Positions 13,501 to 24,538 of a stretch of 64,000 nt of DNA are shown here, piece by piece (within the stretch, counting starts at the first letter, position 1; each line of letters starts with the position of its first letter). Where the stretch lies: NCBI RefSeq assembly GCF_019578655.1, contig NC_063261.1:15366216-15430215 (forward strand), written 5' to 3'. The DNA is from Ricinus communis. Its lineage: Eukaryota > Streptophyta > Magnoliopsida > Malpighiales > Euphorbiaceae. The position numbers and the translations under genes are program-made. The notes beneath the pieces were generated by a model. It saw only the letters and a list, made by a program, of their open reading frames with translations, did not search any database and had not been told where the DNA came from.

Positions 13501-14311
13501 AGACATTTGGGCTAAGGACACATCAAGGCTGAAGAATTGAATTTAAGTCCAAAGCTCATAAATCTAATTCAGTTTATTAGGCTTGAATTAATCTAATTGG
13601 GCTTAAAAGGATCAAAAAAGCTGAATTGGAGCATATGAAGACTTTAGGCCTAACTTGACTTATGTTATGAGGCCCATCTATATGACTTATGTAAATTAGG
13701 GTATTATGGCTTATTATGGGCGCCCACATATGTATTTTAACTGAATTAGAACTTTGTTTAAGTTATCTCTTTCAGTTAGAAAAGTTATCTTTATCCTATA
13801 TGAGATGTAAATCCTTATTAGTTAAGATTTAGGGTTTTCTAAGGCCTATATAAGACTAATACGAATTTTGATGTAAAAATAAAGTTAAAGTTGAAGTTGA
13901 ATGATAATTGGTATTTTTACCTTAAATTGCAGTCAGTGAGCTTATCCAAGACATTTGGGCTAAGGACACATTAAGGCTAAAGAATTGAATTTAAGTCCAA
14001 AGCTCATAAATCTAATTCAGTTTATTAGACTTGAATTAATCTAATTGGGCTTAAAAGGATCAAACAAGCTGAATTGGAGCATATGAAGACTTTAGGCCTA
14101 ACTTGACTTATGTTATGAGGCCCATCTATATGACTTATGTAAATTAGGGTATTATGGCTTATTATGGGCGCCCACATATGTATTTTAACTGAATTAGAAC
14201 TTTGTTTAAGTTATCTCTTTCAGTTAGAAAAGTTATCTTTATCCTATATGAGATGTAAATCCTTATTAGTTAAGATTTAGGGTTTTCTAAGGCCTATATA
14301 AGACTAATACG
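13501..14311. repeat. 448-bp-period direct repeat inserted in the outer LTR
   Basis: The stretch 13501-13863 recurs at 13949-14311 in perfect register, with only a few substitutions. The 85 bp between the copies (13864-13948) occur once. The block interrupts the outer LTR between a TTTTTCT tract and TTTTAC. Each copy ends with a TATA-like CCTATATAAG. The shape resembles a miniature LTR element (362-bp ends, 85-bp interior), but the ends are not TG...CA and no target duplication is clear. Confidence 0.7.
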
Positions 14312-14889
14312 TTTTACAAGAAGTAAATATCCGTGTTGTAGGGGAGGTTCTGCCGAATTTTCGGTAGAATTTACCCGAGTCGAGATTCTTAGATAGTCAG
14401 TCCTAGGAATCTAGACCTAGGGTCAATTATTATTGTTCAACATAATTGATAAATTATTTTCCGTGATTAGATGATCTGTTTGTTCGGCTCACTCCAATCG
14501 AGGCACCGAAGTAGAGCTAGGAGGTCGCCCAATTCTGTGAGTTAAAGTCATTTAATCATTGCACTATTGCTAAGTCTGATTTTAATATGCTATTTTAGAA
14601 TTTATGCTTAATATGATTGTTAGTATCGCAATATAAATGATTTCACTTGATTATTAATTATTGAAAATAATATAAATATTATTAGTAATGTTATAATAAT
14701 ATAAACGTTATTATTTTTCCTCACGAATTGCACGTTGCTTTGCCCTAAATTTTTAATCTTTATTTCGATATGTGTTGAATGATTTCATTAAACAATGATA
14801 TTTATTATATGTGATGATTGCGACTTGGAAATGTGGCTTTCGTAGAACATGCCACCGGTAGAGTGATAATGGACATGTAATAAGATTTT

Positions 14890-15290
14890 TATGGATTCGC
14901 CCTAGTTGAGCATGGCTCTCTGGGCTGATTTGAGTAAATGGTCGGAGGTAAGGTCCCTGGTCGAGCATTGCTCTCTAGGCGCCGGCTTATTTGGATACTT
15001 AAGTGACCAGACTGGAGGTAAGGTCCCTGGTCAAGCATTGCTCTCTGGACGCCAGTCTTATCGGAATAAGAGGGCTGAAAGGCTTAGGCAGACAGTGAAT
15101 ATTAAGTGACCGGACTGGAGTTAAGGACCCTGGTCGAGCTTTGCTCTATGGGCGCCAGTCCTATTGGAATGAGATGCCGGAGTAAAGGTCCCTAGTCGAG
15201 CATTGCTCTCTGGGCGCCGGCATATTTGGATACTTAAGTGACCAGACTTGAGGTAAAGTCCCTGGTCGAGCATTGCTCTCTGAGCACCAG
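14890..15290 (+). repeat. Minisatellite inside the outer LTR (about 6 units)
   Basis: Units of about 60-100 bp carry the motif CCTGGTCGAGCATTGCTCTC. Six are visible here, at about 14900, 14957, 15027, 15128, 15188 and 15258. The middle LTR (7795-7945) and inner LTR (10560-10710) each carry only about three. The array is therefore a length-variable part of this LTR family. Confidence 0.8.
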
Positions 15291-15910
15291 TCTTATTGGA
15301 TTAAGAGAGCCAAAAGGCTACTAGAATTTGGGGTTAGGGTTCTACTGAGCCACTCATCCCGCAAAAATTAAAATATATTATTTATTTATTTATTTATTAT
15401 GGTATGATTATAATATGAGTTGTATTTACGTGCATGGTTTGATATACTGATTCGAATAATTAATATTTTCTGTGAAGACTGCAATAGTCTCTAGATTATT
15501 TGATTTTAACTCACTCTCGAGACTGACAGTCTCAATTTACCTTTTTTTTTTTCAGATTCGTGACTGTTAGTCTTCCCACGACTCTTAATCAATAACCCGA
15601 CTCCTTCATCATCGGGTGATGTATTTGATTTGGTATGTAAATTGGTAAATCTTAGATTCTCCGCAGTAGTAATAGTAGATGTATCATTTGTAAATTTTCT
15701 GAGATTCGGGTCTCATTTAGTTCTTCTGGCGGAACGATTTAATTGTGTAAAATTTAATGTTACTGTAAATTATGGCATTAATAATAGTAAAAGTTGAGAT
15801 GAGATTTATTTGTGTTGTGAGTATCAGGCTTACTACGGGATTCGGTGGCCTTACGCCTACCCATTCCCTAGTGCCGGTCACAGGCCCACGGATGGGATCG
15901 TGACAGGCCA

Positions 15911-18180
15911 GGACAATATTAGGAAATTAAATTGATTTAGAAATATAACTTATTTGTTTTTTCTTTTCTCTACAATCTGCAATTTCCCCTCAAATAAAAA
16001 AGATAAAAATAAAAAGAATCTATTTCTTAGAACATAAGCAACAAAGACAGGAAAAGAAAGGTAAACAGATAAATCAAATTATGCAACATAAGAAATTTTT
16101 ATGCAAGTTTTAATTTCCATAAATCAGATTTCAAAAAAAATTCCATAAATTATATTTTATTTTAAAATGATATAAATAACAGTAGTGAAAAATAGAGATT
16201 CCTAAGAAAAAGGATATGCTAGTAAAACATACAATTTTTATGGAAAGTATTGAATTTGTACTATATGTAGTTAAAAATTACAAAAATATAAAATAATTTT
16301 CAAAATATACAGTAAAAAGTATACAAATTTATTTTAGGTATATAATACTTTAATTCTTACTCATTTGTTTTTATTCAAATTTTGAATCATTTACTCTATA
16401 TTTTTTCTATATAGATATAAGATATAATATCTACTTTTTTACTATAATAAACATTTAAAGTTGATGTAACCGGCATTTTTATATCAAAGGAAAACAATTT
16501 TCTAAATGTCATAGTTAATAATATATAATATATAATGAATATATAAATTTATTTAAAGTATACAAATAGTATCATTAAAGTATATTAAATATATAATGAG
16601 TTTATTTCAGGTATATAATACTTTGATTCAAATTTAATTTTTGTTCAAATTTTAGATCATTTTTTATATTCTTTTTATATAAATATGGACATAATATCTA
16701 TCTTTTTTACGATATTGGACATTAAAAAAAAAAACATGAGGTATATGAACTTTGATCTAACGAGCATTCTCATATCAAAATATAATAATTTTTCAGATTT
16801 TATACTTAAACAATATATAGTATACTATGAGTATATTATGAGTATATAATCTACACCAAGTTTATTTGGAGTGTACAAAGAGTATCATCAAAATATATGA
16901 TGAGTATATGTCGAACATATCATATGCTTAATAGTATATAGAATAGATTAGCGTATAAAAGTAAAAAAATTATCTAAAAGCGTATAAAAGTAAAAGAAAA
17001 ATGTTCAAAGACCGTAAAAAAACAGATTAAAAAAATAAAATTTCAAAATGTGAAATATAAAAGTAAAAAAGTGTAAAAAGATAGGGTAGACTACGTAATT
17101 TTCTCTATAAATTATAGTACTTCTTATTCTTTAATAATATGAGATTTCTAGCATGTTTTAAAAAACCAACTAGAATTGAGAAATAACCAAAATATTATTA
17201 GAGATGCATACATCTATAAAAATTATTAAAAAATATACTTTTAAATTATGAAAAAGTATAAAAAAATTATCATTTTTTATAAGATATCAATTCATTTTGT
17301 AATTACAAAAAATTAATTATTTTTCATAACTTATTGACTCATGTAAAAGTAATTATATTTTTGTAATATCATATTTTTTTCATAAATATAAGAGTTACGC
17401 AATTTTATTTAAATTTATGAAAACATGTAAAACTAATTATCACTTTTCGTAAAATAACAATTCATTTCATAATTATAAAAGTTTTATTATTTTTTATAAA
17501 TTTATGAATCTTTTATAAATCATTGACTTACACAAAAATAATTATATTTTTACAATATCATATTTTTTCATAAGTAATAGAATTTAGAAAAAATCAATGT
17601 AATTTACAAAATAATAAAAATAATTGTCATTTCTTGTAAAAAAAATTCACTGTGCAATATAAAAGTTTTAGTATTTTACAAAAATTTATCAATTTTTTCA
17701 TAAATTACAAACTTATGCAAAAATCATCACAGTTTCATAATATTTATATATTTTTTATAAATAATAACATTTACAAAAAATTAATCTAATTTATAAAAAA
17801 TATTAAAAAAATTTATCATATTCATTTCGTGATTGCAAATTTTATCATTATTTGTCAATGGTTTTTAATACAAATTCAACATTAGAAGCCACCATTGAAA
17901 AATTAGTCTCCTGGCGTGCTGAGAACACAATAATCAGTTCCAATAATTCCAAAAACATCACTTTCAGTCTTAGTTAGCAGCTTAGCATAATCATTAAAAC
18001 AATACATAGTTTAGTAAATCACTATGCCATTATGCATGCGTGTAGATGTCAGATACAAATAGAAAATTATCAATGACCAACATTCCATTCTAAATTATAT
18101 CATACTTATACATTTCCTAGAAGAATAAAAGTAATCAATTTTACAAACAAATATAAATTGAAAATTTCAAAGTGGTTATA
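15911..18180. repeat. AT-rich intergenic DNA with two tandem-repeat blocks
   Basis: No gene is seen. A degenerate ~280-bp unit is present twice (about 16328-16600 and 16603-16895), with the shared core TATTT(T/C)AGGTATATAATACTTT. A second block (about 17265-17870) holds three and a half degenerate units of about 170-188 bp, each starting with AATTATCA or AATTGTCA. Confidence 0.6.
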
Positions 18181-18365
18181 TTAATTAATTAAAAGTCACT
18201 TCATGAGGTCGGTCCAAATCCTTTGTTTTTCTTTCTTTCTCAAAAATTATTCCATTTTTAATTTTCTCTTGTTTCCATCTCCACATTATATATATACATA
18301 CAAACATCAATATAGCCTAGCAACAAGATTAATTCAAGAAAAGAGAGCACTTACCCACAAAAAGA

Positions 18366-18638
18366 ATGGAGCTAATAGATGTTGAACAAATGGAGACTAA
18401 CAAGGTTCCTGTGTCTCAAGAAGAAAGCACATTTTTAAGCAACGCAGAGGAACGCTTAGAGAGCAATGATATGTGCAGGGATTTCCTCGATGGGTGGAAA
18501 CTGTATAAAGAAGGGCGAATTAGTAAGCATGACCTCTACTGCCAGTTGGTTGATGTGTTTTCCTGCGATCATCAGGATTTTCTTGACGAACTCAAGAAGT
18601 TTTTGATTTATTCTGCTGCTGATCCTGTGACAGAGTAA
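18366..18638 (+). CDS. Small PAH-domain (Sin3-type) protein 1
   Basis: This is a single-exon gene for a 90-residue protein. Residues about 22-83 fit one paired amphipathic helix (PAH) domain. There is a hydrophobic first helix (FLSNAEERL), then FLDGWKLYKEG with the aromatic positions of helix 2, KHDLYCQLVDVF for helix 3, and a closing DFLDELKKFL. In Sin3 corepressors, PAH domains bind short amphipathic helices of transcription factors. Here nothing but the PAH domain is present: there is no histone-deacetylase interaction region. A TATA-like ATTATATATATAC lies at 18284-18296, about 70 bp before the ATG. The start has no upstream in-frame rival. A paralogue follows 1.2 kb downstream in the same orientation. 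A role as a competitive microprotein is inference; a Sin3 gene fragment kept by chance is the alternative. Confidence 0.75.
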   Translation: MELIDVEQMETNKVPVSQEESTFLSNAEERLESNDMCRDFLDGWKLYKEGRISKHDLYCQLVDVFSCDHQDFLDELKKFLIYSAADPVTE

Positions 18639-19565
18639 GCAACTTGTTCAGTGTTTCAAGAACAGCTCTGTCCTTTTAAGTAGAGTAACAACAATAATAA
18701 TTTTGCCTTGGTATCTGTTGTTTTTTATCCAATTGCAAATTAAGTGTTTTTGTTTAGTAATTTTGTTATTTTATATCATCTTATTGCGCATGCTAGTCTT
18801 AAATCTTGAAAGAAACAGAGAAGAAAGGAATTAGATAATAGAGATACGATAAGAACTCCAGCTTTTACCGGCAACAGGATTTCTTATCTAGCGACGCTAA
18901 CTTCTGTCGCTAAAAGTCTCAACTAGGCGAAAAAATGTGTGTCTCCTTGTGCTTTGTTAAATACTCCGTTGAGATGATAAAGACGGCCCAAATGACTTGC
19001 TCGCAATAGCATAGGATTGGTGACGCATGGGATTTGCGTCTCCATCTCATTCACGACGCTCAAAATTCGTCGCTATCTACGTTCAACTACGTTAATGGAT
19101 ACTGAAGCTTTTCTGCTTGTGTCGCTAATGACATCGAGACCTATGCATAACCATGTTAGCGACGCTCTAGAGTTGCCCATGATATAATGCTAAGATGTTA
19201 TTCGTTTGGAGAGAGGAAAAAAAAAATTTTAGATTTCATAGATCCAATCTTAAAGAAAAGGATCTTTTTTCAGGGAACCAAAGTTACACCCTAATTAAAT
19301 TATACCGTAAACCTAAACCTAGGAAACTAAGTCATGAATTTCATAACACCTAAGCAAAGCAAAAGAGGCATAAATCATCAAGCAACATCCCGAGATCTCT
19401 TTCTTTATCAACTATCTCTTTCCCTTGCTTTAATTTTATTATTGGATTAGTCTCTCCACCTCCTTTAGGAAAAAGGATTCCTCCCAAAAGTGCATAGCTA
19501 CAGCCCATATATATAGAGAGAGAGCTCTATATATCTTCACTTGCAAACCCATATACTCAAAAAAA
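18639..19565. other. Spacer between the PAH genes, with CACTA-like relic
   Basis: About 18885-19170 holds several copies of TAGCGACGCT or its complement (for example 18892, 19053, 19150) together with TTCGTCGCTA. Dense inverted GCGACG motifs of this sort are typical of CACTA-transposon subterminal regions. No complete ends or target duplication were found. The last 60 bp (TATA tract at about 19508) form the presumed promoter of the second PAH gene. Confidence 0.4.
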
Positions 19566-19820
19566 ATGAAACAAGATCAGGCTGTGCTGCCTCCAGAAGA
19601 AATTAGCTTTGTAAACAAAGTAAGGGAACGTCTAGAGGGCAGTGATGAATATGGGTACCCACATTTCTTCCATGGCTGGAACTTGTGCAAGGAAGGCCAT
19701 ATGTCCAAGCATGATCTCTTCTGCGAATTGGTTGATGTTTTTTCCTGTGACCATCGAGATTTTCTTGACGAACTCAAAAAGCTTTTGATATATTCTACAG
19801 CTTGCCCTTCGGCGGAGTAA
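19566..19820 (+). CDS. Small PAH-domain (Sin3-type) protein 2
   Basis: This is a single-exon gene for an 84-residue protein, the tandem paralogue of the gene at 18366. About two thirds of the residues in the shared PAH region are identical by eye, including the stretch SKHDL(F/Y)C(E/Q)LVDVFSCDH. It differs by a two-residue insertion (YG) and a shorter N-terminus. Most differences conserve residue type and neither copy has an internal stop, so both look maintained. The 3' flanks also share GAACAGCTCTGTC (18660 and 19883), showing that the duplication unit included the 3' untranslated region. The promoter has TATATATATA at 19508. It is likely a nuclear or cytosolic binding module with no catalytic part. 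Confidence 0.75.
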   Translation: MKQDQAVLPPEEISFVNKVRERLEGSDEYGYPHFFHGWNLCKEGHMSKHDLFCELVDVFSCDHRDFLDELKKLLIYSTACPSAE

Positions 19821-21069
19821 AATCATGGATTATAATTACATATTGAGGCTACTGTAGTAGCTTCTTGCTCGGTATTTAAAGAACAGCTCTGTCGTTTTCT
19901 ATACTTCGTTGGATTAGAGTAGGTATATGGTATTTTGTTGAAGGTTTTTATTATTATTTTAAGATGTCGCAATTTCATGACGTCTTGTAACTGTTAAATT
20001 AAGTATTGATGTGTTGTTAATTTTAGTCATCTTGAATGTTAATGCTTAAATGGTATGATAAAAAATTATATATCTATTTTTAGTTTATTAGTGATATATT
20101 AGACTAGCAACTATATAAAATGGAGCGGACTTCTCTTTATACTCACCATAAAAATGATAAATTTTCACTACTATTGATGAATGATAATGAGATGATTCAA
20201 ATTGTAAACCTTTTTAATTCTCATAAGTGAAAATATCACCTCGCTCGCTCATCCCTTATTGGTCGATGCAAGAAATGTTTGTATATGCCTTTGGAATGAT
20301 TTTGAAGAACTCAGAAGAATTCTTATAATGTTCAGCAAGATAATGAATTATGAGAATACAATCTAGCATATAAGAAACCAATATGCTACTCTTTCGGTTG
20401 ATTCCATAATATTTGATTAGTTAATTAACTTTACAAATTCTCAATTAAAAAAAAAATTGGCTGTTCATTTAATTTTGATAATAAATAAGCAAACAAGGCA
20501 TGCATATGCAAAGATATGAGGAATGCTTGATAATTGGTATCTTATATTATAGAATATAGGATATTGGCAGAACAAATTTCTCTAAATACATCAATTTCAT
20601 CTTTATTGAGGCACTGACTAACCTGAGAATAATTTAACTGTATAAACGAACAGAAAAGGAAAAAAATGGAAGGACATGTAAGTGTAATATCAATTTGTTT
20701 TGAACCACTAGTGCTATCTCATGAGACTTGTAAGAAATTAATTGGAGCTAAGAGCAAAAATCAAATCACTTCCTACAATACAAATCATAATATGTAATAA
20801 CTTTTTTCCTCAAGAGAACAATTATTTCCTATATATAAGAATCATATCTGAATTGGGGAAGATTTACATGGATGATCTTGCATATATTTCCTAAATAAAT
20901 GTTATTTAATTCATCTCTTTTCCTCATTGAGAAACGAGAGATTTTTGCAAAAAAAAAATTCTTCTTTTGTAAATTAGGGTTTCCTGCATGCACTATTAAT
21001 ATAAAAAGCAAGAAGTAATACAAAAAAGAAAATAATGAAAACGAGTGGTGATGCTTCACATTAACAACA
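19821..21069. other. Intergenic, nothing recognised
   Basis: AT-rich sequence between the second PAH gene and the pectinesterase. It contains their 3' flank and promoter. No ORF, RNA gene or transposon end could be supported. Confidence 0.6.
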
Positions 21070-23904
21070 ATGCAGCTTCCATGGCTTCTAGTCTTCATCA
21101 TCATCATCATCATCATGTGGCTAAACGTCTATTTAGCAGTAGTCTATGGAGCTGTGGAGTGCAAAAATTGGTCAGAAAATGTTGCAAGCACAGTTACTGT
21201 TGGGAAATCTGGCCATGAACTGTTCAAAACTATACAAACTGCCATTGATTCCATTCCTCAGAGTAATAACAAATGGATTAAAATCACAGTTTCTCCTGGT
21301 GTATACATGTAATAAAATCTATTTCTATTTATGATGTGCTCTGATTTTTATTTTATTACTATAAATCTTGGGTTATCATGGTTGAATTAATGACATATTA
21401 ATGTATGTATTGCGTTCTTCAGGGAGAAGGTGAATATCCCAGAAGAGAAACCTTGTATATTTCTCGAAGGATCTGGCCGTAGTCTTTCAACAATAGTTTT
21501 CAATGCACATGAAGAAACTGATACTAGTGCTACTTTCTCTTCGCTTGCAGATAACTTTCTTGCAACGGGCATTACTTTTCAGGTTTGTTTAATTTTTAGG
21601 TCATTATTTTTTAAATATCTTTATACAGATAGATAATAAAAGCAGTATTTGGTTGGGGTCTGATTGGTATTGTGCCTTTAATTTAATTTTTTGAGAATTT
21701 GAGAAGGCATTGTATTTCTATATTTCCATATTCCAAAATCCATAATAATAAATTAAGAGCAAACTCATTTATCACTCTAAATTCATTTTCGCTCTTTTTT
21801 CTTTCTGAAAACAAATAGACAATGAGTGGTATTTAATTAAAAAATTAGGGTCCATTGCTTTGTTACAGAATTCTTATAATCGTGCATTAAAGGAAGAAGA
21901 TGAGAAGATAAGACAGGCAGTTGCAGCAAAATTGTTCGGTGATAAGTCTGCCTTTTATGAATGTGGTTTTGTGGGTTTCCAAGACACACTGTGGGATGAA
22001 AAAGGCCGCCATTATTTCTACAATTGCTACATTGAAGGGGCTATAGACTTTATCTTCGGGAACGGCCAGTCGTTTTATCAGGTATACCTAATTAAAGTCA
22101 TATAAAGATTTTGCAAAATGCATATTTCTATAAGAGCTATCATCCCTAACCTTCTGATACTGATTATAGTCTATGTTTAATTAGTACCTCCATATGCACA
22201 AAATATTCATGAGTGCATAATAATTGGATGGTAGCTCTTTTGCATTTCAGAAATTTTTAAAAGAAGATGATTTGTTTTGATTGAAGCGAATTCTTAATGA
22301 TGGGTACGAAACAAATTTTCGATTATTAAATTATTTATCGAATAACTAAAAATTCTTAATGATTGTACTATTAACAATATGACTATCTGAACCATTAAAA
22401 AATGAGAGTAAAAAGTAGACTTTCATATATATAATATATGAATGAAGTAATTAGAAATATTATAAAATCCCATCTAGAAAAAGGCATAGCTTCGATCGAA
22501 TTTTTATTTTCACTCAAGTCTTATAGCTAGAGATTTTTTTTCCCATATTCCATAAACTAGCAGAATAAAGTAATGAATTAATTTAATTGAAATTTAATTA
22601 ATAAAAAATTAATTATAAGATTTGAATTTTAAGTCTTTTAGATGATACGGCATGATACCGTATCAATAATAATAAGTGGCTTAATTTTCTTTAAAACTCT
22701 GCAAATCCAAAAACGGATGTCAGCATTTCTAATATGGATTCATTGGTTGGCTACATTCAATATGTGGTTATGGAATTCTACAATTATCTGGTTTATTACG
22801 AAGGAAATTTTACAATCATGTGTTAATTGCAGGATTGCCTGCTTAATGCTACTTCTCCGGCAGTGGCTGGAAATGTTGAAGCAGGTTATATTACAGCACA
22901 GAGCAGAGGATCCAATACTGAAACTACTGGTTTTGTATTTAGGAAAGGCAGTGTTTCTGGGAGTAGCCAAACCTATCTAGGCAGAGCCTATGGTCCCTAT
23001 TCAAGAGTTATATTTCATGAGACTACATTTAATGCTATTGTTTCTCCTCAAGGGTGGAATGCCTGGCATTTCCAAGGACGACAGTGAGTTCATTTCAACT
23101 GCTACATGAAATTCATATTTGAAAAATAGCTACATATTTCACTCAATCAACATATTAAATCGTCACCCTCATTAAAATTATAATCATAAATTCTATGTAT
23201 GTGGCTCAAGACTATTATACTCTCCATTTCATGCTAAGTGTCATTTTTTAGTAGTTCACTTGAATTAAGAAAACATTTAATAGACTTAATTATAGAAAAA
23301 AATAACTAAAATAGATTATATTACCCTTCTATAGATATTGCAAAATTTTTATTATCCCTATTCAAACACAACGATAAAATAGAAAGAAAAAGAAAAAAAA
23401 TAATGTTGCATTAGACATAAAAGTGACAGGATAATTAAAAAGTTTCATTTAAAAAAAACAGACGATTAGTATGGAATGTATAATTATAAATTTATAACCT
23501 CACTCACTGAATACTCAAGAGTTGTCTTAATAATGAAATTGGTTATATATTCTATTTATACATCTAACCCTTCAGTATCTTTGTCTTGCAACAGAGGCAA
23601 TCTAGTATATACCGAGATCGACTGCAAAGGACCTGGTTCCGACACATCTAAACGTGTTCCATGGATGAAGAAGCTTGACCAGGAAGAGATCTGTAAGTTC
23701 TCTAGGTCATCTTTCATAGACGAAGATGGCTGGCTACATAAATTACCATCTTTGCAACCACTTACCTATGTTGGCTACCATCATCCACTAGACTCCCTTC
23801 CACTAAACGTGCTACCACCTTCACAATCTAACAGCTCCAGTAGGCTGCATCTGTTGCTAGCTGTTATTAACATTTTATTTGGTTTCTACTATATAACTAA
23901 TTAA
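21070..23904 (+). CDS. Pectin methylesterase (pectinesterase, CE8), five exons
   Basis: Exons 21070-21308, 21423-21582, 21869-22081, 22833-23083 and 23595-23904 join in frame to 390 residues, with GT-AG introns throughout. The enzyme removes methyl esters from cell-wall homogalacturonan. A hydrophobic signal peptide (residues 1 to about 27) leads straight into the catalytic domain, so this is the type without an inhibitory PRO region. Conserved residues are all present: Q149 (QAVA), Q171-D172 (FQDTLW), D193 (DFIFGN) and R255 (LGRAYGP). The motif set resembles the Arabidopsis pectinesterase 29/55 branch (family memory, not a search). Two oddities stand out. Six ATC codons at 21097-21114 encode an isoleucine run in the signal peptide. 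The C-terminus ends in a hydrophobic segment (about 370-390) after an SNSSS stretch, like a GPI-anchor signal. The gene converges on the ceramidase-like gene. Confidence 0.9.
21096..21116 (+). repeat. (ATC)n coding microsatellite
   Basis: Six ATC codons followed by ATG encode Ile-6 in the signal-peptide core of the pectinesterase. Length changes would alter hydrophobicity without breaking the frame. Confidence 0.95.
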
Positions 23905-24538
23905 CAGATAATTTTCGTCATCCGTTTATAGATATTTCACACCTTGCTGAGAATTTCAGCACACCCATAACTGTAATTTTGTTTCTTACATGCATGCATG
24001 TGTATAACGTATAGCATTTGCATACATGCTTCCTTGGGCTACTGGGTTTTGAGAGGGAGCTGTACCTGAAGATATGCATGTCCAAAACTTGAAAGCAACT
24101 CGCTCTTCAGATTGCTCGACAATGCAGTTAATCGAATCCGAACTAGACCTTTCAGAGACATTCCCATTTTGATGATGTCTATGATAATAAAATAAAAGGG
24201 GCATGTCAGCTTTGGAATTTAGTATAGGCTTATAGCATTTCAGCATGTCACCTACAGAAACATGGTCATGAAGCTAACACACAGTGCCAAAACCGAAGCT
24301 CTGCAAGTAACTTGAGATTAAAGAAGAGAAAGGACTAATCAGGTCAGATGAACATGTATTTCTTTCTATACAAAGAGTACAGTATTCTAATGAACAAAGA
24401 TTTTCATACCGGTATTACATTCAGTTCAGCAAGTTGATCAGTGTTTAATAACCGGGTTAGTGCTAACTTTGTGGTTTTGATCTACGTACAGATGTAAAAC
24501 TGTATTGAATGAGATTAGTATCTATATGCGGATTACAG
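23905..24538. other. Convergent 3' flanks
   Basis: This is the untranslated and spacer sequence between the stop of the pectinesterase (plus) and the stop of the ceramidase-like gene (minus). No separate gene is supported; short ORFs here have no family features. Confidence 0.6.

Larger units (their letters stand above)
6072..15905 (+). mobile_element. Outer solo LTR, split by nested insertions
   Basis: This is a long LTR of a Ty3/gypsy-like family. It begins TGTAATACCCGGAATTTTT at 6072, breaks off at 7183, resumes at 13033 and ends GGGATCGTGACA at 15905. Perfect 5-bp target duplications GGCCA flank it (6067-6071 and 15906-15910). Without the nested elements it is about 3.2 kb. No primer-binding site, gag or pol lies between the ends, so this is a solo LTR rather than a whole element. 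It contains a GC-rich island (6850-7183 plus 13033-13290), an expanded minisatellite (14890-15290) and an extra ~810-bp insertion (13501-14311). Confidence 0.85.

Noticed and set aside
20829..21116. Minus-strand ORF starting with seven methionines
   Set aside because: It is the complement of the ATC repeat in the pectinesterase signal peptide, and the rest has no family features.
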